Of a DNA stretch of 64,000 bases, positions 23,214-35,800 are shown piece after piece. The notes below the pieces were generated by a model. The model had not been told where the DNA came from, ran no database searches, and saw only the letters and a program-made list of their open reading frames with translations. Numbering within the stretch: the stretch's first letter is position 1; each line of letters starts with the position of its first letter. The DNA comes from Telmatactis stephensoni (Eukaryota; Cnidaria; Anthozoa; Actiniaria; Isophelliidae): positions 773,001 through 837,000 of the forward strand of contig JALIZF010001916.1 in NCBI GenBank assembly GCA_029948255.1, given 5' to 3'. The translations under genes and the position numbers were made by a program.

Positions 23214-26200
23214 ATGCCGATAACAAAGCAACCTAAGAAATCTGAACCTTTGTGGAAAGAGTGGGATTATAAAGCACAGAAAAAAGGCGTTCATCACACA
23301 GTTTATTCAGTAAATGGCGATCAATACACAGGAGAATGGAATGACAACAAGAAGAACGGTAAACATCTCTTTAGAACCTTGTTTTTCGTTCTTTACCAAA
23401 ATTGCACAAACCTAATCCACGTACCATGTTGTAATGCAGGCAAAGGAACGATGCAGTGGAAGAAGAACCATACAATCTACGATGGAGATTGGAAAGATGA
23501 CAGGCGATGTGGATTTGGAACGTACAGCGTTGCAGAAGGGACAGGATTTAGGAAGATTTATTCTGGAGGCTGGAAAAATGATAAAAGACATGTAAGGCAT
23601 AGGGTGGCATCATATCATGATGATTTATGATGATGATAATGACCATAATATGATATAGCAAATCTATGACTGAGTAGCAATGAGTCATTTCATTTGACTG
23701 AAAAGCTCCATGTTCTATTTAAGGGAGCATTCATTTTTTAGGAGGGGGGGTGGGCCGGAGGAATTGCAGGAATCAAATACAAAAAAAATGCAAGCCCCCT
23801 CGGTAAGCAATTGAATTATATTGATGACCCACCCCACTTCCAAATATGAAAATAGGGTCCCTTGACCTGGTTTAACTTTCAGAAAAACATGACCCACCCC
23901 CTTTCATAGAGTAAATTTCTTTTGGCCCACCCCTCAATTCCTCTGGCCCACCCCCCCCCCCCCCCCCTCCTAAAAAATAAATGCTCCCTAAGGAATATAA
24001 AATGCGTGCGCATGTCTCTGTATTGTGATATAAACACGATGGAAGATGTAGAGCAAGAGAAAAGCAAGCTTAGGAACACGAGGCGTAGCCGAGTGTTTCT
24101 CTTGCTTTTCGAGTGCTCTACATCTTCCAGAGTGTTCATATCACAGTACAGAGACATAAGCATTCGTTTTATATTGCTTTTATAAAATATTTTCGACGTT
24201 TTTTGAGCAAGCCATGTCTCTGTCCTCTGATATAAACATGGTAGCCAGCCAATCAGCGTGCGCGTTATATCTCAAGTATTTTATAATGCACCAGTCAATT
24301 GAAGCCCCAGCCCCCCAACCCCCGGGGAGGGCCGGGGAATTAACACATTATAGCCGGGTCTTTAACACTGTTTTAACAGCACAATCAACGGGAAGGTGGG
24401 GGAATTAACGTCTAATTCAAAGAAAATGATCTGTTTTGCCGTCGTTTTTGGCCTCTAAGGGCCAGGAAATGCTGGGACTTTAACATTGTAGAAATGTTAA
24501 TTCCCCCGGTATTGCCTGGGGGTTGGGGGGCCGTGGTTTCAATTGACTGATGCATAACATGTCTTATTGTTTTGAGACATATCAGACAGATTGACCCAAT
24601 CACACTGTCTTGTTATTGCTGGGAGCCAGGTGAGCAGCAATACTATTCTTGATGTGGGATTCTTGTGCGATTTATGACGTCACCTTAATATTGATCCGCG
24701 AACTCGATTTTTATGTACGGTGGTATGTTCATGGCGAACCTTGACGTCACAGGGATGAATTGGGATTCCTGTGCGATTCCATTCGAGAGGTTTTATGTTT
24801 CTCGAAGTATAAATGAAAGTCACAAAATGCTAAGTGATATTTTTTTGAGAGGGCAATGTTCTGTTACGGGTTAATTTGCGTGTTACTGTTCGAATCGAAG
24901 CTCGAAAATTCTATACTTTGTATGTGATGGTGATGGAATTGTATTTATCACTCGTTTGATCTAAAGCGTCAAATAGTACAGTAGACAATGCGGCATCTTT
25001 GACCGTGGTGCAACGTACAACTATAACTTTTTAAAATCAGTTAGTTTTATAATCATTGCCAACGCTAGCCGTTTGTGATTGTTTGAACAATTGCTTTACT
25101 TTTTACTCAAAGTGCTAAATATTTTGAACTGTGTGTGTCCGACACTGATCCTGGAGAATTATGTTTTGTAGTTCAACATTGAAGGTCAACTAGCAGTGTT
25201 TGTCACACAACGCACAGGAGATAAGACAAGAAACATTTCATATATCAGAGAAAGCGGTGTACTTTCGTGAGTTTTAGGGGAACAGTTCTGCTAACGTGGA
25301 TACACCAGCTGTTTTCTGCTCGCAGCACTTCACTTTCTATCAGAAATGGCTAGTAAAATAGTAAATTATTACACATGGGTCCATTAATGGATCATGCAGC
25401 AAAGTTTAGGGCAATCACATACAAAAGCCTTTTGCTATCCTTGGACCAACCTTACAAGGAAGCTGCTGATAGATGCATTTGTCAATCAATATGATAGGAC
25501 ATGGCAAATCATACCGATGATTTTATCAGTCTGTGTGTCTTATGCATCTTTCAACAGCTTCCCTATAGTGTCAGCCTTACAGGGAAAATGCTGATAGATT
25601 CAATTTATCCAATTGATATGATAAGAAGGGCATCATAGCAATAATATGTTTTTGTGAAACAGAAATCTAAATTTAAACTTTGAGTTACTTCTACACTTTA
25701 TACTACCTTACATCATCAACTCTTGCACAATAGCTATCATGTACAGCTTTTCAGCTGGCTCTTTCAGGGACCACAGAGACGGGCTAATCTCCCCCCCCCC
25801 CCCCCCCCAACACACACACACACCCACTTTTCAAGGTGCTCTGATGTCCCTGTCTTTACTTGAATCTCAAAAAGATTTAGATTTACTTTACATAACTTAT
25901 TATGACTGTTTTTATGTTGATTGTTCTTCAGGGTTATGGGACCAACTATTATTCTTCTACTGAATACTATGAAGGAGAATGGTATGCCGACAAAAGAAGT
26001 GGCTGGGGTCGCATGTATTATAAGGATGGATCAGTTTATGAGGGTGAATGGTATGATGACCAAAGAGATGGAGATGGCATGCTTAGGTTAGGTAAGAAAC
26101 ATTTGACAGTAGATGCAGTAATTGTCATAGTATGTATAGTTATGAAAACTTAGACTGATTCTTTGTGGGTATGCATAATTGTAGTGAATGACTAACACAA

Positions 26201-27043
26201 TGAACAATGTATTTCTTAGCAAACTGTTTTCTTCATTTCAACATACTGTTTATTGTTTAGCTAATGAAAATCGTTATGAAGGAGAATGGAAGAATGACAA
26301 GAAGCATGGGAGAGGAAAGTTTTTCTATTTAGACAAAGGACAAGTTTATTGTGGGGTATGGAGAGAAGATATCCCTAAAGGAGGCACCATGGAAGATTTT
26401 GGCAGAGAAAGAGCTCCAAGTCCTACAACATATCCACTTCCTGAGGTATGTCACTTTGACGTGATAGTTAACAATGTTTTAAATGACATAATGTCTACCA
26501 CTGCATGCCAAGCATGGTATGGCACTGAATTAAATGTCTTTAATTTTTGTGAGAGGTTTGATTTCCAGCTTGGGTCATATTTGAATGACTGTGTTGTTCA
26601 CTTCTCAACTCAACAAACTCAACACATAAGAGGAAATGTATTTCAAAATAGTGAATGTATAGACAGTGAATAATGTTTTGTCAAAAGGAATTGATTTTTG
26701 ACAATAGAGAGATTAAGCATCACGTACACGGCAAACGGCAGAGAGGAACACGTGACCCACGCGTTTGGTACTCAAATGAAAGAGTGACTTTTCACGTTTA
26801 CGGCAAACACAAAATGATCCATCCTCGCGTTGAAACAGCAACGCCAGACGCAAAAAAAGCAGGTCACGTGATCCTCTTTGCTGTTTGCCATTTCTCATGT
26901 ACGTGATGCTTAATCTCTCTATTATAAAGTATTTCTGTGCTTTACGTCTGATAATGATTTTAATTTTTCCACAGTGTAAGCTACAAGATTTTAAGGGTGT
27001 CGTCAGGGAAACAGAAGAATCATTTTTAGATGAACAACAATGA
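23214..27043 (+). CDS. MORN3: MORN repeat-containing protein 3 (MORN3)
   Basis: Exons 23214-23358, 23440-23591, 25932-26091, 26261-26445 and 26975-27043 join in phase to 236 residues (human 240). The start MPITKQPKKSEPLWKEWD matches the family N-terminus, so the in-frame ATG at 23178 was not used. Seven MORN repeats follow, each of the form YxGxWxxDKxxGxG: YTGEWNDNKKNGKG, YDGDWKDDRRCGFG, YSGGWKNDKRHGYG, YEGEWYADKRSGWG, YEGEWYDDQRDGDG, YEGEWKNDKKHGRG and YCGVWREDIPKGG. The conserved tail DFGRERAPSPTTYPLPE comes next. MORN3 is expressed with sperm and motile-cilium genes in vertebrates, and MORN repeats serve in protein or membrane contacts. Intron 2 is long (2.3 kb) and rich in fold-back repeats; intron 4 holds a complete MITE. 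Confidence 0.95.
23719..23992. mobile_element. TTTAAGGGAGCATTCATT MITE in MORN3 intron 2
   Basis: The left arm TTAAGGGAGCATTCATTTTT continues into TAGGAGGGGGGGTGGGCC. The right arm is its complement, ending AATGCTCCCTAA, with a C-run of about 17. The inner CTCTGGCCCACC and CCTGG blocks also pair. Non-autonomous. Confidence 0.85.
24005..24165. mobile_element. GTCTCTGTAYTGTGATATAAACA fold-back, copy 1
   Basis: The left arm ATGTCTCTGTATTGTGATA and the right arm TATCACAGTACAGAGACAT pair. Inner arms GAAGATGTAGAGCA.. and TGCTCTACATCTTC also pair. Related units lie at 24210 and in 62676-63100. Confidence 0.8.
24285..24554. mobile_element. fold-back with GTCAATTGAAGCCCC arms
   Basis: The left arm (CCAGTCAATTGAAGCCCCAG then a C-run) is the complement of the right arm (GGTTTCAATTGACTGATGCA). 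The interior contains two AATTAAC-bearing GC-rich blocks. It lies in MORN3 intron 2. Confidence 0.75.
25789..25824. repeat. poly-C run plus CA microsatellite
   Basis: About 20 C residues followed by ACACACACAC in MORN3 intron 2, about 110 bp before the exon 3 acceptor. Confidence 0.85.
26705..26931. mobile_element. complete palindromic MITE in MORN3 intron 4
   Basis: The ends TAGAGAGATTAAGCATCACG and CGTGATGCTTAATCTCTCTA are perfect inverted repeats. CACGTGAC and GGCAAACGGCAGAG blocks pair inward. The terminal TA suits a Tc1/mariner-type target site. One arm recurs at 3066-3133. Confidence 0.85.
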
Positions 27044-27375
27044 CAAATTTGAATTAAAATAATTTCTAGCAGCAATAGACATGACTTTAGGATGCCAATA
27101 TGTGGGATATGTAAGGGTTGTACTAATGTATAGAACTCAAAGCTTTCCCAAAAGGGTACTGTTGTACAATTTGTATCATATTATCTTTTTAAAAATTGTA
27201 AAGATTATAATAAAAGATTTTACTTTTCAATTGAAATGGAGTGAAAAATGTTGTTTCCTTCTTTGGATAACTATTTTATTAGTAATTTAACTGTCCATCA
27301 ATCAATGTATCAGAATGAGATTTGTTGCAATCATATGTTTATTGATACATGAAATAATTTATACTTTATATACTA

Positions 27376-27517
27376 GAGCGATAGCACTAAAACCGCGAAA
27401 CAAGTACTAACTAAAAAGTACAAATAGTACTAATGAAACAATAGAATACAAAGGGTTTTGCTACTATTTGTCTCTATTTAGTTACTAAGTTTTTTCACAG
27501 TTTAAGTGTTATCGCTC
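27376..27517. mobile_element. GAGCGATAGCACTAAAACCG MITE (Tc1/mariner-like), copy 1
   Basis: A 142-bp palindromic element flanked by TA on both sides (27374-27375 and 27518-27519). The ends GAGCGATA and TATCGCTC are inverted. A second copy of exactly 142 bp lies at 58905-59046. Confidence 0.88.
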
Positions 27518-28186
27518 TATAACAGATTAAGTATTCAAAAGGATAATTTTATCTATTAATTATTACAGTTCCAATAGAACCTTTCTTCTGGAATTTTTCT
27601 TGATGAAAGAAATTAATGCCATAATTTTACTTGGTTGCAAGACCTCAACTAAGTTAGGTTGCAAAATCATTTATAAATTGACAACTGTATTTATGTAAAC
27701 ACAATATTTCGAATAGATGACAGGGGAAATAGCATGATTTACATGCTGCAGGTAAACAAGACTATAGTTTCATCCATTCAAAAATATAAAGAGGTGCATC
27801 AAATTAAGAATTAACAAACAGTCATTATTAACTATATTTATTCACAATCCTCTATTGTATCAGCAAATCATGCTGTTTCTTTAATGTTGTTTTTTTATTA
27901 TTACATATTCCTTTCTTCAATGTTTCAATGTAGTTTTTGGCTCATCCCTCCTCCTTAGTGGACACAGTCTTAGTGGACACAGTGCTTAATATAATAATTT
28001 ATGTCCAAAATTAATATAAATTATAAAATAATCATCATCTAATTCTAATGTGTGCTCTCATTGGCCGAAGGATGCATATACTGCAAACTCTAAATATGCA
28101 CACAGCATGCACATGCACTTTTTGAATTTCTTTGTCAGTGTAAATGAACACTGAATGTACTTGAAAACAACGTTTTTGCCTGCTGT

Positions 28187-28300
28187 GCTGTGTGCAGATT
28201 TAGAGCACTTGGGAATTGATCAGAACACTTGAGAAGTGTTGAGAAGTGTTTTCTCTCCTGTCCTGATCAATTCCCAAGTGCTCTAAATCTGTACACAGCA
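28187..28300. repeat. hairpin with GATTTAGAGCACTTGGG arms
   Basis: The left arm GCTGTGTGCAGATTTAGAGC (running on to ATTGATCAG) and its complement at 28263-28300 are separated by about 40 bp holding a GAGAAGTGTT direct repeat. The origin is unclear; probably a MITE. Confidence 0.75.
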
Positions 28301-28964
28301 TGCGTGTGTATTTTCTATTTCTTCAATAAATCATTTCAAATTAAAAAAATGAGTATCTTCACATAAACATTTTGAAAAACAAATTTTGTTATCAGCTTAA
28401 AAACTCTTTTACAGGCAACCTGTTGAAATCCAGGCTTAAAATAACATTTTCAGGACCCTCACAAACTGATTCTGGATCAATGTTCTCTGTATGTTATTAA
28501 TTTTCTAAAAAAAATTTTCTTGAGTAACCACTGGTGCAAAGTTGACTGTAGCAACCTGTTGTGGTTCAATTTTATCCTTGGCTCAATTTATATTTTCCTT
28601 CACTCTTGTACATGGCAATGATTATAATGAAAAAACAAAACAAAGGAAAATAAAAATTGAACCAAAGGATAAACCTGAACCACAAAATATCTAAAATAAT
28701 CTCATTTCTCTCATACAAAACAATGTGATGAGTTAATAAAGGAATGCCCATGAAAGTGAAGTAAGTGACAGTTTGATGATTTTTTTTCTTGATTTTTCTC
28801 AAAATGGTCCAATAAAAGTATTAATGGACAGAACTTCTCCGTGCCTAAATATCAATGTCTCGTCATTTAAAGAGGGAGAATTTACATAAAAAAGGATTTT
28901 TATTTGACTATCATATCACTTAGTACATCATTTTCAAGGGCCACCCCTTCGAATATTCAACACT

Positions 28965-31900
28965 CTATGAGAAATCTCTGTCTGGGAAAAGAGCTGGTGC
29001 CAGCAATGTCCAAATGTAAAGTAACAAACACAGCCAGCTTGATACCATTTTCATCCACACTGCAGCTTCACTGTATTTAAGGTGTTTAAAGTCAGATCCT
29101 TGAGGCCTGGAAAAAAGACAAAATATCATCAAAACTGAAAGATGTATTTTTTCTGAAAGGAATGCTGTCAATTTTCTTTATCAAACTTTTACTGTGCAAA
29201 TCAAAAAGCCAATCAGAAACTTGATCATTATCTTTGTGGTTAGAGAACCATTTCTGATTGGCCAAAAAACCCAAGATATTCCTAAAATATTCTAGGTGTC
29301 CATGGGTTTTTGATTTGCACAGTAAAATAAAAGAAAAATATTGAAGAAATCTAGAAAATTCTACTTACTTGTACCAATTAGTCAAGGTCATCATAATGTA
29401 AAGACTGGCCAAAAATAACATGAAATGATAAAAGGAATAACTGTAAGCTACTCCCTCTTCCTCGTCATCATATACTTGCCGACCATCATCACCAGCTTCA
29501 ACTAAAGCCACATCACTGCGACTGTTACTTGGCTGCCCTAGAACTGTTGCTTCAGTATCATGACTTGGTTGGCTTTCTTGTTTTGTGTTCATACCAAGTC
29601 TCCCTACTTGTGAATAACCAGAAGTGCGAACACTGGCATATATGACCATTAGGAACATCACAATTATGCCAATAATGGCTTGGGCATCTAGACCTCCAAG
29701 CACAAGGTTCTTATCATAAAAGTGATTGCAGTTTGCATCTAAAGAAAGATTATTATAAAAGTTGGTCAAATATAAAGCCCTGAGTCCATAAATTTTACAC
29801 TGCACAATGCTAACTTCAATTTTTATAATTATACATGCAAACCCTGACCTTCAAACAGTCCATTGGAATTTTATTTTATTTTATTTTTTTGCTTCTACCC
29901 ACTAATCAAACAAACTAGCAAAAAGTACTCATAAAGATCCCTAAAAACCCATCAAATGACAAATGACAATATGATCTTTTGGCAATCTGTAACAGCTAAA
30001 TCTAATTTTGGTATTAGTTAGATCATTGTATTTTTGATTTTTAATTTTGATTGACAGAATTAGCTAATTTGGCAAAAACCACTTGAGTGTTTACATGTCT
30101 GAGTTTCGCATGATTTTGAAAATTACAGTAAAATGTTACATAATTTGGAATACATGTATGTACCAACCTGGTTGATAAGACAAGGCTGACCATGTCAAGA
30201 ATACTGTGTAAAGTGTTACCTACCGATGACTGCAACAGTCCTGTACAACATAACAATATGCATTAATTGCAGTCACTTTTGAGAGGTGGTATACCATGGT
30301 ATCTTTGAAAACAGAGGTAATCACTGAAGGGAGGTGGATGCAAATGGAGGTTCGACTGAAGTGTCATAATAATAATAATTATAATTATTAATAATTATTA
30401 TCAAATGTCTAAATTGCAATACAGCAAAAAATCTGACTGTCACACTCACTTGCTGCTTTTAGACTGCTTATGCATGTAGTTTAATACACATAATGCTTGT
30501 TTCTCCTTTTATATATTTATATTTATTATTTTACTTATTTTTTCTGTTATTTCATTTAAATAGTTTTCTATAATTATTAGTTATAGCAAATGTTCATTGT
30601 AAAAAAACATTACACGGGCCCACTGTAATTGGCTTAACACTGTTGTGGTAATTAACCCAGTGTTGTGGTAACCCAGCCATTTTCTTTCTATTATTTTATA
30701 TATACACATTAGATCTATACATTATAATCTTTTAAAAGCGAAGCTATTAAAATTAAATTAAATAAATATATGTACCTGATGTTGGTAGCTTTTCTTGTAC
30801 TTTTGGGTGGATAGCCAACAGAGAGGCAAAAAAGCAGAGAATTAGGTTGAAACTGATGAAGAACTTGTTGGTATGACAAGATGATTTTGCGGACTGGGTG
30901 TAGTACACATACAAGCAGACAATACCAGCAATAGATGCACCATACATCAAGAATGTAAAGAATAGAAGCATAACTGCCCAGATTTTTGAGCCTGTATTCT
31001 CCATATTAGATACCCAAGCACTGTTCCAGGAGTGAGCAAAATCAACCAGTAATATGAGTTGGATGAGGATAAAAATGAAGGCACCAACCTAGACCAATAT
31101 ACATCCAAACTGCAAATATATACAATGTCATGTCAATTTGATTCATCAACATCATATTTCATCAAAATGCTCAATTGGCACAATGTTGCAGTCAACATCA
31201 AGAATACTGGTCTAAGGAACAATCAATATGTACAAAACATCCAAGTACAATATTTCAATACCAAGATGCCAAACCAAAACTAGTGGTAGCTGTAATAACA
31301 AAGTTCCTCGGACTAGTATTTTGAGTATTTTGTCTGTTTTATTTCAAATTGTGAGAATGGCTCTTGTTTCTGCAGTCAATGATCATGGAAAGGATTCTTT
31401 TCACAGACAAACAAAACCTGCTTAAATCAACCAATACGTCAGTGTGATCATGAGATGACAAATATAATGTTCACATTCATTTGTTGTGTGACTAACATGA
31501 TAACATCATGGTACTGTATTCAGGCCACCATAATACTTGTTTTTGTGCCTCTTTCTTGACATCAGTAATGTCAACAGTAACAATTTTGAACAAAATTTGT
31601 CAGTGAGTGTGGTATCCTCTTTCACATTGTTTCATGTTTATTTGCTAAATCAATCTGATATATGCTGATTTCTTACACACTTTCTAAACTAAACAAATAC
31701 CTTCTGAAAATTTTCCCTCAGGAATGAAGAAAGCTCCAATGATGAGCCCAACAAAGAGAAGAATCTTTATTCCCCAAAACCCATTGTGCAATCCTGCTCG
31801 GCAATCTTTACTGTTGCTGACACCATACATAATAATACAGAAGAGCAGGAAGAAGGCTGCCATTGCTAAACCAATTCTGTAGACAGCAAGATAACCCACA

Positions 31901-32893
31901 ATTTTATCACATCCACTAATTTTCTGAAAGAAAGAATGAAAATCACTAAAAAACTTTGTTGATGATCAACCATATGAATTTGCATATGTTGTAATGGTTT
32001 GAAATTATTTTTTCCAGTTTGATTTTTATCTTCTAATGGCAGCAAAAATCAAACTAGTTTGAAAAATTTTCAAACCAAAAACTACCACATAGTATTTTTA
32101 GGAATGCAGCCAAATTAAAACAATATTTTTTGTCATCTGAAAGCATTCAATTTAGACTAAATATCTCCAAAAATTTAATTGCAATATTTAATGAACTGCA
32201 TGTTTTAATCTACCCTAAACAGTTACTTTCAATTCCCATTATTTCAATTTTCATCTCTTTTGAAGTAAATTTCAATACACTCAAAATAAAGAAAAACTAT
32301 TTATTCAATTATCAACAATCTATTTGTTTCATAACTTTCATGTAAAACATCAATCATAAAAAAGATAACGCTGTTCAATTTCCCATTATTTCAGTTTTCA
32401 TTCTTTTGGACACAAATTTCAGCATAATCAAAACGCAACTATCTATTTGATTTTCAACACTTTATTATTTGTTGCAAAATTTCTGTGACTTCTGCAACAT
32501 CGCGTGTCTTAGCTTAAACTAACTAATACTTGATGTAATTACTATTTTTAGTAATTGCCCGCCATAATGTCATGACGCCATGAAATTATATTTCGTTCGT
32601 GGTAATACATAGCGATGTTGATTGCTAGTGAAAATACCATGGAAATAAAGCAATTATCTTACCTCACACAGATAAGGAATACTCTTGAGTTTGTCTTTTA
32701 CTCCAGGGATAAGAGTTATACAAGAAATAATCATTCCAAACAGCAAAAATAGCGAGTAAACAATTCGAGTCGATGTTGAATTTCGACATCTTGGACAAGC
32801 TTTGCAACACAGTGAACAAGCGGCTGAACCACAACAACAAGCCAGGCTTGCAGCACACGAGGCAGCAGAACAAACGCCAATCACAGCACCCAT
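28965..32893 (-). CDS. SERINC: SERINC-family membrane protein with two apparent +1 frame shifts
   Basis: SERINCs are multi-pass membrane proteins linked to serine/lipid handling and lipid scrambling. Six minus-strand exons: 32663-32893, 31701-31923, 30776-31109, 30168-30240, 29369-29738 and 28965-29106. The N-terminus MGAVIGVCSAAS with its Cys-rich stretch, FFIPEGKFSE, DFAHSWNSAWV, GLLQSS, the acidic loop, YSYSFYHFMLFLASLYIMM and the C-terminal LYIWTLLAPALFPDRDFS follow the family closely. The intended product is about 456 residues. Two places break the frame by one extra base. At 31088-31089 the coding strand reads CTA-G-GTT where family alignment wants CTA-GTT. At 30219-30220 it reads GTA-G-GTA where it wants GTA-GTA. 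Splice phases elsewhere are consistent. Either these are sequence errors or the gene is inactivated. Confidence 0.88.
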
Positions 32894-35800
32894 TTTAGCC
32901 TCAATACACGGAAATGTGTGTCTTCTTTAGGGACAAATACAGTTTCTCTTTCAGTTCACTAGCTCGAACATGTTTGATTTGAAATGTCATATGATAGCCT
33001 TGTGAGAATTTACCCGTGTGGGTAGGGGTAGGGTGTCAAATACTGACCCACCTCCCGTCGGGTGGCTTCGTTTCTTGGTCTTGGTGATTGTAAAAGCTCA
33101 ACATCGCTTCAAAAGGACTCAAATGATTTACGCCTATCATATATAGGTTTTCTAAAGATTTTTAAATGCATACACCTAATCTGGGATTTATTTTCTTGAT
33201 TTAAGGTGGCCCGTACCTATTGATTTGTTTGTTGGGCATGAATTTCAATCGCGTCCTTTTACATCTAAACCTTGTCCGATTTCTGAGAAATTTGCAGCCA
33301 TTTGTCTACAAGCCTTGAAATTTGTACCGGTAATTATTTTTCTGCGAATGAGATCAAGTAATTCGAGATATCAGACGATTTTTAAAAATGGCTTTTTGAG
33401 AAAAATTGGTCATAAATCCAAAATTCCAAGGTGAATTTTTTTTCTATTTCGTCAATCAAGTATAAAGGCATAGAGGACTACATACAACATGTATCGTGCC
33501 AATTGGTGCCTTAGAAGTTGCGATACAAAATTTGTGCTGCCTGTTACGACGCAAAATTATGTAGTCAAAACTACCGCCAAAATCTCAACAAAAATTTCAA
33601 AAACAGCGAGAACTATATCTGCTGTAAGAAAGACAAATACCTATTGTAACTTGTAAACAAAATTTGGAGAGATGAGAAGCTAAACGCCAATGTTTATCCT
33701 CAAGCAAACTTGGGGAGTAATTTATGTGACCACGAGGCGAGCGTTGCGAATTTGTATTACTTTGACTTCTACAAATTCTGTCGAATTGTTTCGTGAAATT
33801 TTCTCGGTATGGGATAGAACAAAATGTTAACATACCTGCTGCCAAGTGTCGTTGTGTTTGCTGCACTAGATATAATTCAGTAAGCTTCAAAAGTAAGCAA
33901 CTGCATCGAGTCGACGTTTGAGCTGCCAAGGTAAAGCCCTCATGGTTTGTTAATTTATTCAAAACAACACCTTACTACTGTTACAAAATTCCACACGGGA
34001 TTTAGACTCAGAAGCAATTGTATTCAGAGAACTACTGTCTTTATTCCCAAAAGTCTGGATCCCGTGCAGAATTTTGCAACAGATAGTAAGGTGTCGTTTT
34101 GAATAAATTAACAAACCGTGAGGGTTTTACCTTGGCAGCTCAAACGTCGACTTGATGAAGTTGCTTACTTTTGAAGCTTACTGAATTATACCTAGTGCAG
34201 CAAACACAACGACACTTGGCAACAGGTATGTTAACATTTTGTTCTATCCCATACCGAGAAAATTTCACGAAACAATTCGACAGAATTTGTAGAAGTCGAA
34301 GTAATACAAATTCGCAACGCTCGCCTCATGGTCACAAAAATTACTCCCCAAGTTTGCTTGAGGATAACATTGGCGTTTAGCTTCTCATCTCTCCAAATTT
34401 TGTTTACAAGTTACAATAGGTATTTGTCTTTCTTACAGCAGATATAGTTCTCGCTGTTTTTGAAATTTTGTTGAGATTTTGGCGGTAGTTTTGACTACAT
34501 AATTTTGCGTCGTAACAGGCAGCACAAATTTTGTATCGCAACTTCTAAGGCACCAATTGGCACGATACATGTTGTATGTAGTCCTCTATGCCTTTATACT
34601 TGATTGACGAAATAGAAAAAAAATTCACCTTGGAATTTTGGATTTATGACCAATTTTTCTCAAAAAGCCATTTTTAAAAATCGTCTGATATCTCGAATTA
34701 CTTGATCTCATTCGCAGAAAAATAATTACCGGCACAAATTTCAAGGCTTGTAGACAAATGGCTGCAAATTTCTCAGAAATCGGACAAGGTTTTGATGTAA
34801 AAGGACGCGATTGAAATTCATGCCCAACAAACAAATCAATAGGTACGGGCCACCTTAAAAGATTTAGGCATCTGACCTTGATTAACCAATCGAAGGAAGG
34901 CTGGGTCGAGGAGACAACAACGTTGACAGGAAAGCAGTCATCAAATCATATCATTATTCCATTTGATTGCCGAACAGCTAGACGTTTCTACTTGCCGGTA
35001 AGTTTAGTCATATTGTTTGCTGTAGTTTCATAATAATTTCTAATGTTAATAAAGTTCAGCAATTTGAAATAGCGGGGTCAATTCATTGGCCGGTGATTAG
35101 TCATTTGATGTGTGACTGCCCGCTCCATAGATAATTCAATTCGTTTTATATTCGCTAAATCTTTCAAGCTGAGAGATATTCTAAGAGCTCTCCCTTAAAA
35201 TATAAGGTTTGAATGAAAGCAGTTTTACTTGTCATTTTGATCGACTTTTAAGTTTACTTGACTTCCACGGCCGTTTTGAATTGGCTAAAGCTTATGTCCT
35301 CTCGTGAATTTCACGATATTTCTCATGCAGTGAGATGATTGATATAGACAGTTTTATACATGCACATTTTGTTTTGAAATACATTGTAAAAAAGCTTTAA
35401 TCAAACCAACCATAATTAGTCTAACAGGGATGGGATCCTTAGAATTTAAAGTTTTCGTGACTAGTGAACTGACAATAACTTATTTCATTTGTCAATACTA
35501 TAAGGATTTTTGCCATCAGTAAGCTCATACTTTCACGAAATCATATGAACAAAATATACAATCATTGATTTTGTCTAGTATCAGGGAGATTTTTGCCTGT
35601 GATACGAGTACAACTTACCGAGTAATAAATAGAAGTAGAACATTTATTCAGATTGCCTGCCTAATTTTCCTTCCTCTTATTAAACAAGGCTATAGGGGTT
35701 TAATACGTATATGCCACCTAAATGTCTCCCTCAAAACTCAGACCCTGTTGCGTTTGACAGAAGCTCAACCTAAATTTTTTTAAAATCTCTAGTTTAAACA

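Larger units (their letters stand above)
27044..28964. other. MORN3/SERINC convergent intergenic region
   Basis: AT-rich, with no gene seen. It contains one TA-flanked MITE (27376-27517) and one strong hairpin (28187-28300). Confidence 0.5.

Noticed and set aside
24005..24165. 94-residue minus-strand ORF near 23879-24163
   Set aside because: Translation of two adjacent fold-back repeats.
33225..33434. 69-residue ORF repeated exactly at 34625-34834 as a gene
   Set aside because: It is part of the fold-back arms; identity follows from arm identity. No known domain and no start context.
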